From Diplocarpon mali (Eukaryota > Ascomycota > Leotiomycetes > Helotiales > Drepanopezizaceae), in NCBI GenBank assembly GCA_024741835.1, contig JAENRP010000089.1, forward strand, positions 1-64,000: a stretch of DNA of 64,000 nucleotides, in the 5' to 3' direction. The translations under genes and the position numbers were made by a program. Positions 1 through 12,700 of this stretch are shown here, in pieces (position 1 is the first letter of the stretch; each line of letters begins with the position of its first letter). The notes beneath the pieces are model-generated. The model had not been told where the DNA came from. It ran no database searches and was given only the letters and a program-made list of their open reading frames with translations.

Positions 1-1203
1 CCGTCATATATACCAGAGAAAGAAAAGAAATCAAACCCCAACCGTGACCCGGAACCCAAAATCCACAGCAAGACAACACGCTGTAAGATCCGGCGCGGCT
101 CGTTGCAGATCTCGATCAGGATCTCGAAACTCGTTTTACGTCTACTCCAGCGCGCCTGTAAATACAGCTATAAGGTAGCTATGACCAGCCACTCAGACCA
201 GCTCCGGCCACATCTCCTATATATCTCCCGACCTACTCTTACCTGACACCGAACCCTCAACACGTCAAAAGTGCATGAAAATAATCATCTTACCCGAGAG
301 CAGCGGGAATATCATTCCACACATGCAGTCGATCTATTAGACTCTCCTGGCAACGAACGTTGATGTCTCCCCATGATGGCCCGGCTCTCCTCTCCTCGGT
401 TTCCTTGACCGTGATCATGTGACGCCGCCTCCAATACCAATGAGAAGTGCGATCCAACGTCCACCTCTGGATTTTTCCTTCTTCTAAATCAAATAGCGCT
501 GCGCTCGTCGCCGTAAACCTTGCCCCCAGTCTCACGGGGTGTTAATATAACATATAATTTGCCATCTCTGCCAAGACGTACCACCTGCGCGCCGAACAAG
601 CATTTTCGAATCTACCTGAGGAGATGTACGAGCAAATACGTATCCTCTTGGACCCGAGCTTCTCCCGTGCTGCTTCGTCGATATCGTCTCTGGCCAACCT
701 CCTCATGTCTAACCCTAACCCAACCTAACCTTCTTCGGGCTGCTGGAAGGGCGGTCAGTGGGATATTCGTGGCAGAAATCATAGTCAACCCCGAAGATCT
801 CGATGCTTCCTAACCTCTCCATCGTCCCCTTCTACTCCGACCTGCCAGACCGAAAGCCACGGCCCTCATTCTCATCAGAACAATGTAGATGAAACTGCAG
901 CGGTCGTTCCGGAAAGCCAAGATGTCCGCCAGAGGGGCAGCTTTTTTCACGAGGATTAAGGTTTCCGTTGTGACAAACCCCCTCTGTCCCATCACCCTGG
1001 ATGTTTGGCCAATTTCTATCGGTCCCTAGAACTCTGAAAAGTATTGCTGATGTGCTTGCTACGGATATAAGAGGGACTGAGTGCCCTCGCCTTACGGCCT
1101 CCGAATAAGGCCTTTTTTTCCATTCTTCTTCTCCCTTCCATTCATTTTTCACAGACGGTCGTTGAAGCCTACCACCCATTGACTGGGCAGTCTTATCACC
1201 ATA
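1..1203. other. Intergenic, upstream of the carboxylesterase
   Basis: I see no gene here. All frames are broken into short ORFs with no recognisable protein or consistent splice signals. The stretch at 1066-1071 reads TATAAG, about 135 bp before the esterase start codon, and is a plausible TATA element for that gene. A short run of CCTAAC-like repeats near 710-730 is too brief to be a telomere. Confidence 0.5.
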
Positions 1204-3462
1204 ATGCGCCTCACTTTCATTTCCAGCATTCCATTCCTGGTATCCCTCGCGGGAGCGGTCAGCCCACTCGGTGAGTCGGGGTGTATCCGGAATGGGGGAC
1301 CCATCGCTGATAGAGTTCGTTCGCAGTGGACTTGGGCTACGCGCAATACCAGGGACAAACCTCCCAGAGTGGTGTCAACCAGTGGCTATCAGTGCGCTTC
1401 GCAGCACCGCCGACGGGTGTCCGGAGATTCGCAGCGCCACAACCACCGCTGAAGGAAAACCAGACCCAGGATGCCTCTAAGGTAAATCATATATCTGTTC
1501 TTCCTCCTCTCTTTTCTCTCCACGCCAAAGACGCGCTGTTGACAATGTTTCTAGGAAGGCGCTCTTTGCGTAGCAGCCAACGAACCAGAAGGTTTTCAGT
1601 ATGGTTCACCCAGGCAGTACATGGCCGAGGACTGTCTGTTCCTCGCGATCTATGCCCCAGCAAATGCCACCACTTCGTCGAAGCTCCCGATCATGTTCTT
1701 CCTCCAAGGGGGAGGATTTTCGTCCAACTCAAATGGCAACTTCAACGGCACGAACCTGGTCGAAGCTTCGGACATGGGCATGATCGTTGTCAGGATTAAC
1801 TACCGTGTCGGTATCTTGGGCTTCATTGCTGGCTCGCTCATCGACTCGGACAAGAAAGGGGCTGTTCCCAACAACGGGCTCAACGACGGTACGTACAGTT
1901 TGGTCTCGGACCCTCGTGTACTAACTCAATCTAGTCATTGCTGCTGCGAGATGGGTTAAGGAACATGCTGTCAAGGTAGGTCTTGGGTCTCCAAATCCAA
2001 GGCGTTTTCTAACGCCCGATAACAGTTCGGTGGTAACCCTGATCACATTGTACTGAGTGGGGATAGCTCAGGGGGCCAGATTATAAATACCCTTGTCACG
2101 TCGGTAAGATCCCCGGGAATCTCTTTGGCCCTCGCCGGACTATCTTAGGATGAGTGTCTGAATCAATTCCTCGGAACAAGTGCAAACAAAACATTAAGTC
2201 GTCTGACCACTAACTCGTCCAGAATAATGGCGTCGGGTTCCCAGACCTCTTCGTTGGGGCGGCTGTCGAAAGTCCAGGCTGGGGCTCAGAGCCTACCTCA
2301 GCAGGTCGTGACGAGTCGCTCACCAAGAACCTCGTATCGACTGGATGTTCTAACTCTCTCGATCCTATTGATTGCATGCGCATGATGCCCATTGCAGATT
2401 TTCAGAACAAAACCGCCAAGGGCGGCTGGGGTCCAACGATTGACGGGAAGATTCTCAATGCTCCTCACTACCAGATGTGGGAGGCAGGGAAGTTCCAGAA
2501 GTTCCCTATGATACACGGAAGTCGGTTATCCTAGCAATCATTCCCCCCGACTCGTGCTGACATGGAAAACAGCTACCAGCAACGAAGCCACATATGCATA
2601 TCTTTCTAACGTCTCTGCCACCACCGATGCCGACATCGAGAGTGGAATCAAGGGCCAGAGCGCTTCCGTCACGGACGCTCAGGTCAGGGCGATAATGCAA
2701 GCTTACCCCTTCTCTCTCAACAGCGTCTCCTTCTTCAGCCGCGATGTGAGCGTCAAAAACGCCACCGCGCGCATAGGCAATGGCACGCAATGGCAGCGAG
2801 ACGCAGCAATCAAGACAGAGTTCCAGAACTGCGTCTCGACATTCTACTCGGACATGCACGCCGCTCAGAATGTGGCCGAGAGCTACCATTACAGATACAA
2901 TTTGCTTGATAACGCACCGGGCGGAATGGCAGAAAAGGGACTCTTCACCCCCCATACGAGTGAGCTCTACACCATCTGGGGAGCAAACAATACGGACGGG
3001 GGAGACCCCAAGTGCTTCGGGACCCAAGCCGTGAGCGGAGATTGCGCACAAGCCATCAAGATGGTCCAAGCCTACTGGACTTCCTTCATCCGCACATTGA
3101 ATCCCAACACCCACCGACTACCCGGAACGCCGGAATGGGGCACGTGGACGATCGCCTCTCCCAAGCGGATCGTGTTGGACAACGCGAACGCGACCATGGA
3201 GGTGATGGGTGCCGGTATCGGGGAGATCACTCCGGGTGGCTTGAACCAGAGACAGCGGTGCGGCCAGCTGATCATCCCCATAGCAAAAGCCACCATTGCT
3301 GGGCTGAAGGAGGGCCAGACACTGCCGCCTTTTGCCAACGGCGTCGGGACCGATCCGACCCTCCCCTACATCAATGGGAATGCCAGCGCAACCAAAAGCG
3401 CAGTAAGCATACCAACCTACGAACCTTACCCGATGGATAAAAATCCGCCTGGGACTTACTGA
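1204..3462 (+). CDS. Secreted type-B carboxylesterase/lipase
   Basis: Seven exons fit: 1204-1270, 1327-1481, 1555-1888, 1935-1975, 2026-2103, 2223-2520 and 2573-3462, giving 620 residues. The start opens a signal peptide (MRLTFISSIPFLVSLAGAVS), so the enzyme should be secreted. The order of motifs is that of the type-B carboxylesterase alpha/beta-hydrolase family: an N-terminal QGQTSQSG...VRFAAPPTG block, the EDCLFL motif, an oxyanion-hole-like FLQGGGF, the nucleophile elbow GDSSGG, a TTSNEATY segment that should hold the acidic residue, and PHTSEL with the histidine. The elbow is GDSSGG rather than the commoner GESAGG, but the serine is present. Every splice junction keeps frame and the active-site residues are in place, so the gene looks functional. 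The substrate (lipid, ester or cell-wall compound) cannot be told from sequence. No neighbour suggests a pathway. Confidence 0.9.
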
Positions 3463-4579
3463 GGTGTAACGGCCACCGGGTGACCATGGGACCAGCACGT
3501 CACGGGAGATCTTGACCGGCGTTTGCAACGTCGGGTTCTGCCCGCTGCATAGGACGAGAGCTGCATTTCCACTAGTGCCCTGTATCTTTCTAGAAAACAT
3601 TCAATTTCACGTCGGGCTTCACATCCACAGTACGCACCAATAGTGAGTGCCCCAGATAACCTGCGGAGTAAATCTAAACTGGCATAAGGCGTAGCTGCGT
3701 CGCGTTGTGTAAGCAGGGTGTCCATGTGTCTGCGCCATATTCCCCCCCGCGGCCTCTTCATCTGACTGTTTCCAGTCCACTGAACATAACTCGCCAGAAG
3801 CTTCGAAATACCTTCGCCATGCTAGTAAAATACCTTGCCTAGCGTAAACACTGCTAGAGACAACGCGATGCCCTCATTCCTTCCGCGGCGGGCCTCTCCT
3901 TGCTGGACGCCCCGCCTCGTACTTGCCATCTGCTAGCTGCCTCCATACCACAAGCCACGTCACGAGATATGAAACGACGCTTCACTCTGACTTGAACCTC
4001 GAATATATATACTCTGTGAAAACCATGCACTTGGACGGAGGAGAAGAAGAATCGAGAAATTGAAAGCCAGATTCCGAGATATGCATGCTTTTTCTGGCTA
4101 TGGGCTGTATCTATCTATCTATCTCTACATTCAAACCGAATGCTTGTTCTAGTAGTCGTCGACTGGAAGTCTCGTGTGCAAGCAGGCCAGCCTAGGGTGC
4201 GGTCTGGATGATCTGCACACGTTCTCCGTCGTGCTCTGCTGTGTTGACAGCGAAGCGAGAATCGGCGATGTCAACAATAGCCAGCCTTTCCATGCACTGC
4301 CGACAAGCAGGCGTGCAGGGCCGCTGGATTCCGAGGCTAGCTGTGGCGATAGCTTGATACAGGCCAGCGCGTTGGCTCGGGGGGGTTATCAGTATGCACC
4401 CCCAGCGTAGGGATTCCCTCGCGACATCCAAGGGCGAGGGTGCAAGTCTTGTGTGGGACCGATATGCACGACCCAACCAAACTACATGTGCAGCGAAGAT
4501 GCACCCCAAATTCAGGGCCGCCCTCTCTTGAAGGCCTTTCTTAACACGCGCGCGAAGATTCGATTCAGGCGTATCTAGA
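3463..4579. other. Intergenic with a TCTA microsatellite
   Basis: No gene is supported. The stretch holds the 3' flank of the esterase and short ORFs without similarity to anything I know. A short (CTAT)n run lies near 4110-4131. ORFs at 4174-4509 on both strands overlap each other and show no coding character. Confidence 0.5.
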
Positions 4580-5240
4580 CATTCTAATAGAACTTCACTT
4601 CCGCTAGTAGGATAGGCGACCGCGTCTAAACTGAGGGTCTATATAACTCTGCCGTATTACTCGATAGTATTTTAAGCTATAAATTCTCTTGGCGACTTCG
4701 TAAGTACGAATCCTCGTAGAGCTTCAAATCTTTTTACTAGGCTTTCAGCTCTTATCTACTAGGAGATTGCGAATGGTTCTCGCAATAGCTAAGGCCGTTG
4801 CAAGACCTAAGCTAGATAACTAGGTCTAGATCTATGAGACTAGTCTTACACTTAGCAAGAGATTCGCTAGTATAATCGTGGAATAGAAGCCTTATAAATA
4901 CCAAGACCGTAGTAGCTATAGTTTATAACTATTAGAGGTTAGTAAGTGATTTAGGATATATAATTCTACGATGGTATAGCGGAGGATCAGCTTATAATCA
5001 TCGAGCGCTGAGGTAATTAAAGATATTATGCCAATTAGAGGCGGAAATCCCAATAAGGTAACGAGACTCTTCAGATGTAGTATATTACGTAGGTGTCTTA
5101 AGGATCAGGAGAGCAAAGAGCAAGAGAAGGGGTAGGAATCGATTTACAAGCTTACAACTCATATTACTTATAGACTTTGACCGAATCCCTGCAACTTTTG
5201 AATTATAATTAAATACCACTAGCTGCTCCAAAGGAATATT
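4580..5240. repeat. TA-rich, RIP-like degenerate block
   Basis: Composition shifts abruptly to TA-rich sequence with many TAG, TAC and CTAG words and no open frame of useful length on either strand. This is how transposon copies look after repeat-induced point mutation in filamentous ascomycetes. No terminal repeat, target-site duplication or transposase remnant could be recognised, so the parent element is unknown. It ends where a GC-richer decayed exon begins. Confidence 0.45.
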
Positions 5241-5297
5241 TTCTATGGTAGGAGAATTCGTCAGGGACTCACGCAACGATCTAGCAACCTTCAACTA

Positions 5298-5591
5298 CTA
5301 CAACCCCACCAACATCGACTGCTCCCCTCCTCCAAACTCGGAACCACCACATGCCTCAATGGCTGCCTCATTAAATTGCAGCGCTCCCACATATCCGAGC
5401 ACCGTCTTGCCACACCCCAGCAGCTGAATCGGTCTCGGACGCACAAGCTCATCCTCAGTGACCTGCTCTTCGTCCCAGGTCTAAGCCCAATGATCGCCCA
5501 GGAAATCCACGCACGCTAAATCCTCGTCACCGTCTCAGGGAATCGTCTTGGGCATTCGGAGCTGTGACCACGGGTGAAGCTTCAGCAGAGC
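5298..5591 (-). pseudogene. Decayed terminal exon of an unknown protein
   Basis: Read on the minus strand from a CCTAG acceptor (exon start 5591) to a TAG at 5298-5300, one frame stays coding-like for 98 codons. It includes phrases such as LRMPKTIP, VDFLGD, VTEDELVRPRPIQLL and LQFNEAAIEACGGSE. It is interrupted only by TGA at 5535-5537 and TAG at 5481-5483, both in the same frame. Each can arise from an arginine CGA or glutamine CAG codon by one C-to-T change. No length change is needed to read through. I do not recognise the family. The adjoining TA-rich block suggests the locus was hit by RIP. No upstream exon was found with confidence. Confidence 0.4.
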
Positions 5592-7538
5592 CTAGGTACG
5601 ACGCGGTGATAGCGATGGCGTGAGAGGAGACAGAGGGTGGCGAGATCAGGCGGGGGTGGTAATGTGCGAGAGGATGCAGCTGGAGAAATCGTTGCTCAAA
5701 GACTCAATAACACTCTCACCAGAGCTGCAAATCACGCTTGTTGGCCCTTCCGCTTCCTTGTTTCTCGCCCTGAAGCCCGAAGTCTTGACGCTCCGGCGCG
5801 GCCCGTGTGAAGCTTGCAATTGACAAGACGAGATGCTCTTCACGTGACATAGGCATGAAGACAAAGGATGATCGCACGAGTACCAGATTCAGAGGCCAAA
5901 GACTTGACGGAAATGGGGGGAAATCTCTCAAATCTCAATGACAAGAAAGAACGAGGACAAGGGATGGACAGACGCACTCCGTGAGCGTCAACCGAGCCCC
6001 TGACTAACCCGCACACGTGACAAGTTATAAAAGCTTGAAATATCCATGATTCCGGGCCTTGAGAGGCACAGCTCTATTTCCACAGCGCCCAGGTACCGTA
6101 TCCTTTACTTTAATGCAACAGTTCACTAAAGCCGAATTAGCTTTCTGAGTTCTGCTGGGATTTTCCACTGAGGACTGACTTCTTCTGGGACACTCGCTGA
6201 AGGGCCAAGGCTTCGTTTCCCTATTCTTTGCGCCGCAGCTGCTTCGGCATCATGCTAAATGGCATGTAGCGGTAAGATGGTACCCCGGCAAAATTCATTC
6301 ACGCTCAGAACTCGAAGACAAAACCTCTTCAGATATGTATTACGAAGCCATCAACATCGCGTTCAAAACCAACTATCTACCACACCTACTTCGCCACCGA
6401 ACCAGCTTATCTAACACTTATCATCTCTCCATGTCGCGCCCACTCCATTCTCTCTTCGGAACAATTCAAAGCGCAGGAAGAATGTGACTACACAAAACAG
6501 AATAACAGTGAAAAAAGGAGAAGCACCTCCACCCGTTTTGCATGCCCGGCTCCTTTCCATCCCACAACCAACAAACCCAAGGCAGCCTCTTTCGCCTCAC
6601 TCGCTACCTTTCCTGGCATCACGTCACCACCAACAGATACAATTTGAGAACTAAAGAGAAAAAAGAGAAAAAAGAGAATGAATTGAGAATGAAATGAGAA
6701 ACGGAGGAGCAACTACAACAAGAACCGAATTCGCACCCCAGCCGCATCCAATCCATGTCCTGCCTTTATTGAAGGAGGCAGCCCATACCAGAGCAGACCC
6801 CATCCCGCTCCTACCGCTATGCACCTAACCCAAGCTAAGCCAGCACAAACACAACGACAGAGTCCAGAACAATCTCTCTCCTCTTCATCCTTCTTTTCGT
6901 TTGATGTTTGGCGAATCTCTTTTTATTTGTCTTCGAGATGCCAAGACGAATCGAAAATTTGAGAGAAATCGGCAGCGCAACGCAGAAAATTCAGGAACAA
7001 ATCGCTTCGCCACGCAATATGTTCAGAAAAGGCAACAGCAGGAACAAAGCAAGCAAAAAAGAATTGCGTCGCTGAAAATGCCGCTTGTTCTAGCCTTCGC
7101 CCTCCGCACCCATGTATAGCCCAACCAACCAACGTGCCCAGCCGCATTAAAAGAACTCCGCCCTCCATACAATCGAAGAAGCCGCGTCAAGTCAAATTTT
7201 GAATCAACTCCCATCATCGTCTTGTCGAAAGGTCGCTACAGATAGATCCGAGTCGAAAGTCGCGGTAGAATTTTGCCCTGCCCTTTTTCTTTATGCCTGC
7301 CAACCCTCCCGCCCACGCCTTGCCAACCAGCCTTCCATCTGTAATGCGACAGCATAGTGCTGCGAAATAGCCCAGAAACCTCCGAAAAACAACATGCAAT
7401 ACGATCGCATTTCGTTACAGCCCCGAGACTTTGCCCTCCTGTAATTAAGAGTCCATACAATTGGGGGCAAGAGAGATGAGTTCCCTATTTATAGACCGTA
7501 AGAAATAGATGGCCAGAAGATGTCGTTGGGCGTTCGAA
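5592..7538. other. Intergenic between decayed exon and the Nrp1-like gene
   Basis: No gene is supported. ORFs at 5620-5931, 6488-6712, 6901-7217 and 7214-7460 overlap on opposite strands and are compositionally ordinary. Part of 7000-7538 is probably the 3' UTR of the minus-strand Nrp1-like gene that ends at 7539. Confidence 0.45.
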
Positions 7539-9782
7539 TTAAGCCGAAGACTTGCTTGGAGCAAGCTGGACAGAGCCACCGTTCTGTCGAGCATCGCCGC
7601 TACCCATCGACATGTTACTCATGCCGGTTGAGAGAAAAGCAAACGGGTCAGTCTCTCCTTGGTTGGAGTAAAAATTGTTCGAGGGTCCGGCGGAAACAGG
7701 CCCATTGCTAGCGGACTGGAAGGCGGCCTCGGCAGCCCGACTGTCGAAAGGACCAGCAGAGTGAGCACCACCGGCCGAGCTGAAATGGGTGTTGAGTGAT
7801 CCAGGGTAGGGACCAGTTGACGCACCGAGCCCAGACGGAAGCGCGTAAGTGCTCTGGGGGCCACCAAAGTGCTGACCGCCATATCCGGCGCTGGAGCCGA
7901 ATCCGCCACCAGCAGCAGATGCGAAGCCAGGACCTGGGGTACCTGCCATTGAGCCTGGACCCATCCCATAGCTCGATGGGGGTTCCATGGGAGAAGGATA
8001 TCCAGAATCAGCCACAACCGCTGCACCCGCGCGGGAGGCGCCACATCGTAGGCAACTGACATTCTTAGCAAAGTTGTGGTAGCCACAGCCCTCAGAACCA
8101 CACTTCCAGTCGCCAGCTCGGAAAGGAACAACGCCACCGCTTCCACCCATCCTACCGCCACCGTGTCCGCCCATACCGCCGTGGTGACCCATATGCTGGG
8201 GAGGAGGCATCATTGCCGGGGGTCCATATCCGTAGCCTCCACCATAGCCTCCCATAGAGTCTCCACTGGGACCAGCACTCATAGCTGGGAAAGAACATCG
8301 GAAGCAGGCGGTACGACGCTGGAAGTTGGAGAACCCACACGATGGGCAGGTCCAGTCGCCAGGACGAGGGCGGTTCTTGCTGGGCGGGAAAGGGGTGAGA
8401 ATCTCTGCAGCTCGGTCAAGAACACGGCTGGAGGACGGAGACACCTCAATCGCTTTCTCATTGAGAGCTCGTCCATTCATACATAGACTCTCGGCGGCCT
8501 GATAAGGGGTTAGACAATGCCCGCGAACATTAAAAAATTTAATAAGAGCAAAATGAGATAAAGTCAGAATCTTGCCATAGAGGAGAAGCATATATTCGTA
8601 GGATGCTGAGACCACGATTTGATATGCCTTGCATGCTGCGCAGAACAAAAAGAGCTGAGTAGGAGATTGTGAGCTGACCTCTTCGTGGGATGAGAAAACG
8701 GCAAAACCCGATCCAGTGGGTTTGTGCTGGTCCGGGGTTCGCAGAGTCCAGAACGCAATTGGGCGGCCCCCAAATTGTGTGAACCAGCTCTCAAGCTCGG
8801 ATTGAGTAGTGTCGTGAGGGAGGCCAGCCATATGGAGAACCTTACTGCGTTCCGACAAGAATGCTCGCACATCGGCACGGGCGTCCATAGGCCTCGTGAG
8901 TACATCAGGATGCTCGTGGGGAGGTTGAGACTTTCGGATCAGGCCTCGGAGGACGCGCGTCAAGGTGATTGCTTCCTCCATAGCTCTGCGAGGAGAAGCA
9001 GGGGCCAAAGCTTGCAGGTGGAACGGAAGGTTATGCTTGATTGGCGCACTGGCTTGTACTGGCTCTACCTCAAGAGCAGCACAGATGTTGCTCAACATCG
9101 AGGGGCCGAACGGCAGAGACTCTGGGTGGTGCTGTTGCCATCTCTGGTACTCGGTTCTCAAATCAAAGGTACGAGAGTGTTGCAGGTAAGGCGGTAGGAC
9201 AACAGCCTTGTCGCGGGCTTCACGGGGAAGCTGGACTCGTAGATCCCATGAATCGAGAGTTACGAAGGAGAAATCGAGGCCTCCGGGGACCAAGTGCTCA
9301 CTGGCGAAGGCGTCGAAGCGGTTAATGGCATCGCGGAAGGTTCCTGCATTGCGAACATGCTCCCAAGTCAAGGTTGTCAAGCTTGCTAAAGACATTCATT
9401 ACGTGTCAGCAAGGATCGCGCCTCGATTGTGATACCCATCGTCTGCCAGCTCCGAACCGGCCAGAGAAAAGTGTAGACTGGCTTGTGATGTGCCACTTAC
9501 TGCAAAGCGGCGTGATAGGGGTGTTGATGGGCTTTACGAGAACGCTCTCCCGATGCAGCTGTTGCATGGAGGGTCAGTAGGTTGTCCTGATTGGTATGCA
9601 GCGGAGGCAGGGGAACAACTCACCTCATCACAGGTTTTGGCATCCAAGAGAATCCACCCAAGCTCTATCACCTCTGCAGAATCTTTCGTGACATAAACTC
9701 CGTGCTCATCGCAGGTAGTGGCCACATGAATGACGACGTATCTGTCCAGATTGCCTTGCTGGCTCTGTGCAGACGAAGACAT
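7539..9782 (-). CDS. nrp1: Nrp1/ARP-type RNA-binding protein, exonuclease-like fold + RRM + two RanBP2 zinc fingers
   Basis: Four exons (9782-9624, 9558-9501, 9385-8679, 8498-7539) give 627 residues. Residues 1-240 resemble an Eri1-type DEDDh exonuclease domain (LHRESVLVKPINTPITPLC, SLTTLTWEHV), but the first catalytic motif reads VIHVATTCDEHG, without the D-x-E pair, and the final helix lacks the usual H/D. The domain is therefore probably inactive. An RRM spans about 250-330 (SKVLHMAGLPHDTTQ, SGFAVFSSHEEAAES). Two C2C2 RanBP2 fingers follow at about 355-378 (GDWTCPSCG...CFRC) and 436-466 (GDWKCGSEGCG...CLRC), then a Gly/Ser/Asn-rich low-complexity tail. This matches the fungal ARP proteins and yeast Nrp1, an Asn-rich protein reported in stress granules. 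The third intron (8499-8678, 180 nt) has no stop in frame, so it can be mistaken for exon. A role in mRNA regulation is inferred from the family. Confidence 0.9.
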
Positions 9783-12700
9783 GATGTCGTGTGAGTGTTG
9801 GAGAGATCGAAGCACGAGTGCTGTGTGAAGATATGAGAGGTGAGGTCAAGTGAAGTGAGGTGAGAAGTGAGGTCGTTAATAGGGAGCTCCAAGAGGCGGC
9901 AGTGGACAGCAGCGAGATCGTGAAGTGGGTGAAGAGGAGAGGAAGAAGAGAAGACCACTAAATGTGAGAGCAGGGAGCAAATCTGTTCCTGGCCCTCTTG
10001 GTTGAGTTGTGAGGTGATCGTATGGTGTCGCGGGAAAGGGGAGAAGAGGTTTTTGGTGGAGCCAAATGACTGAAGCACAACTCGCAAATTGGCTTCCGGG
10101 CAGGGAATAATTCGGCGCTAACAAGCGGCGGACGCGGTTGTGCTCGCTCGGACGTGGATAGGCGACCCGGTCAACACGCCCTGTGTTGATATTTACTTTT
10201 TCTTGTATATATCTAAATGCACATCCAGCTCCTTTAGTTGCGGATTTCTGCTTCGTATGTTATTCCAGTATTCGATTCGGGGTCCTGCCGCCGTTAGTGT
10301 ATCCCATTTCACTTTTGCCGGTCAAGTATCCCCTCCCTCCAGCAGGCTCACCCCCCGCCCCCCGCCCCCCGCTGGCAGCTCGTCTCATTGCGATCTCTCT
10401 GCGTCAAGCGGCCGTCAAGTCCTTATCCGTGGTTGTGTGGCCGATAGCTTGATAATCGATGTCAGTGTCAGCTGCATGTTGTAGGGGGGTGCATTGGCGC
10501 GTGGTGGTGCGAGGGGTCCATTGGCCCTCATCTCTTGGTGCTACAAGAGCAGTTCTTACTCTCATCGTCTCGACAGCTCTCTTGAATAAAACACGTGAGC
10601 TTGATATCTAGCTCTTTGCTTGTTGCCAGCTAGGCTTCTGTGCCAATTACAGCGGCTTCAGCATAGCTTGCTTGTTTCGTGCTAGTTCTGGTTCAATTCC
10701 CAGGGTTTGTTTTAGCAAACAGCTACTCCTGGATCCCGGCTGCTTCTATCCGCCCCTCTCTCGAGACTTAAATGCCTTCCAAACAGTCAGCTTCGACCAA
10801 TTACACTGTGGCCAACGTCCAGTTCCACCGTTTATCTACGAGTACTGGTTTACGTCTAGTAGCTGTCGCTACAGAAACTCATATATGGGACGGTATGGGC
10901 TCCACTAGCCTCATATCATGTCCGATATGTACCCATACAGTGGTAGCTGGAAGATAACCCTAGGCTTGGGACATGTGGTCCCGGTTCTGCTTGCTGTCAT
11001 ACTGGTAAGTCCTGCTGCAGTGTCGTACTTAACGAAACGAAACGACCATCTCCTACCTGCATCCCACCAAGCAAGTGATTCACTCAATCTCCCAAACTTG
11101 CAACCTTCGACAGATGCAGTACACTCGCACACGCGAGAAAGACTTCTTCATATTAACTCACTTCACACCCTTCCCTGGGTTCAACCCACGAGTCTTTAGC
11201 TTTTCTCGCCCCGAGCGCCCCTTACCCCCGTCATAGGTCCCGGATCCAGTTAATGATACTATATGCGAAGTAAATCCACTGTAGCCACGTCTGTTCCTGA
11301 ATCAAAAACAGTTGTCTCCATTTCGTTTCTATAGACTATTACTTCTCCACTCGCACCTGCACCTCCTGCCCGGCGTCTCTTCCACCCTTCGTACCTCTGT
11401 ACGCATTCCAAAACCTGCCGATATCCAGCTGCAGATGCGCTTCGAACCTGTTCCGTAGATAGTAGTATGTATCGAATTCCCCAAAATACTCGTATGTCGT
11501 GCATATCCCGGGGCTGGAGATCCGAAGGGTTTATTTGTATTTGTTGACAGTCCGACCCGATCCGGGGCTGCCTCGAAGCGAACCCCTATTGTATCCACTG
11601 TCCGGGCTGTGGCATCGAACCCCTTTGATCGCCCATCTCTCGGCTCTAGCTTCGCCCATGAATTCTCCTTCCCAAGACCACACTTGTCGTCAACACGCGA
11701 ACTCCGTCTCATGAAATGTATGGCGTGTCGACACTCCCGCCGACGAGCATAACCTTAATCCTCCCCGACCTAACATTCGAAAATCTGATTGCTCATTTCG
11801 TATTCTGCTGCTGCGTCTCGTCCCCATTTTGCTTGTGGGTTTCCAGGCTACCTGGTGTCGGAATCTCGGAGATTTGAGGATGGTGACGGGACTGATACAG
11901 CAGGGGCTGACCCATGCCTGCGCGGGTTTTAACCGCGATAGCCGCGGAGCTAGGGGATGACGGTCTTTCATTATTTGGGAAAATTGTTAAGTCGACATGC
12001 TCAAAACACCCAAATTGACACACTTCCACCAAGGCATCCGCTTACACTCTAATATGAATCAACTCTCATGACTATACTGCCTTCTCAAATTTTTAATCTC
12101 CGAAAAAATCATATTCTAACAATCCAAATAGCCTGACTCCTTTAACTCTAACCCTATTCTAATCCGGAACCCCCCAAGCTCGGGATTTCAACCCCCAGCA
12201 TTAACTTACAAAGTCTAACCCATAGCTAGATACTGCTAGATAGTTTTAGCATGTATCGACTTAGGTACATATTTGCGTGTGTCTGGCGATTTGGATAGAG
12301 TGTGGACATAGCACTCTTCCTTATTTACTAAAGGTTGAAGCATCCAATATGATTTACCCCTGGGTGAAAGTGTAAATCTCCCGGCCCACTTTTGCGTTTC
12401 GGTCCACGTTTCTCTTCTTGTTGAGGACTCCTTGCGCTGCATTCTGAAGCTGTCAAAATTGGTGATGGTGTCGTCGGGTCATATACTATCATACTTCTAC
12501 CCACCTCTCGCTGATACCATACGATATTCAAAGCAGGCAGTAGTTTTGCATAATGCTTGATATGAGACGCCTCTGCAAATAAACAATGAACGGATTTCAA
12601 ACTGCAGGAGAAAAAGCTCGACCATCAGGCGTACTATGAGTTCTGCGGTGTGGAATACAAGTCTATCGGAACTACAACAGAAGATCTTAACCTGATTTTC

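Noticed and set aside
705..735. CCTAACCC-like repeats suggesting a telomere
   Set aside because: Only two to three units, internal, and without a terminal position; a chance match.
2506..3114. 202-codon minus-strand ORF
   Set aside because: Antisense shadow of the last esterase exon.
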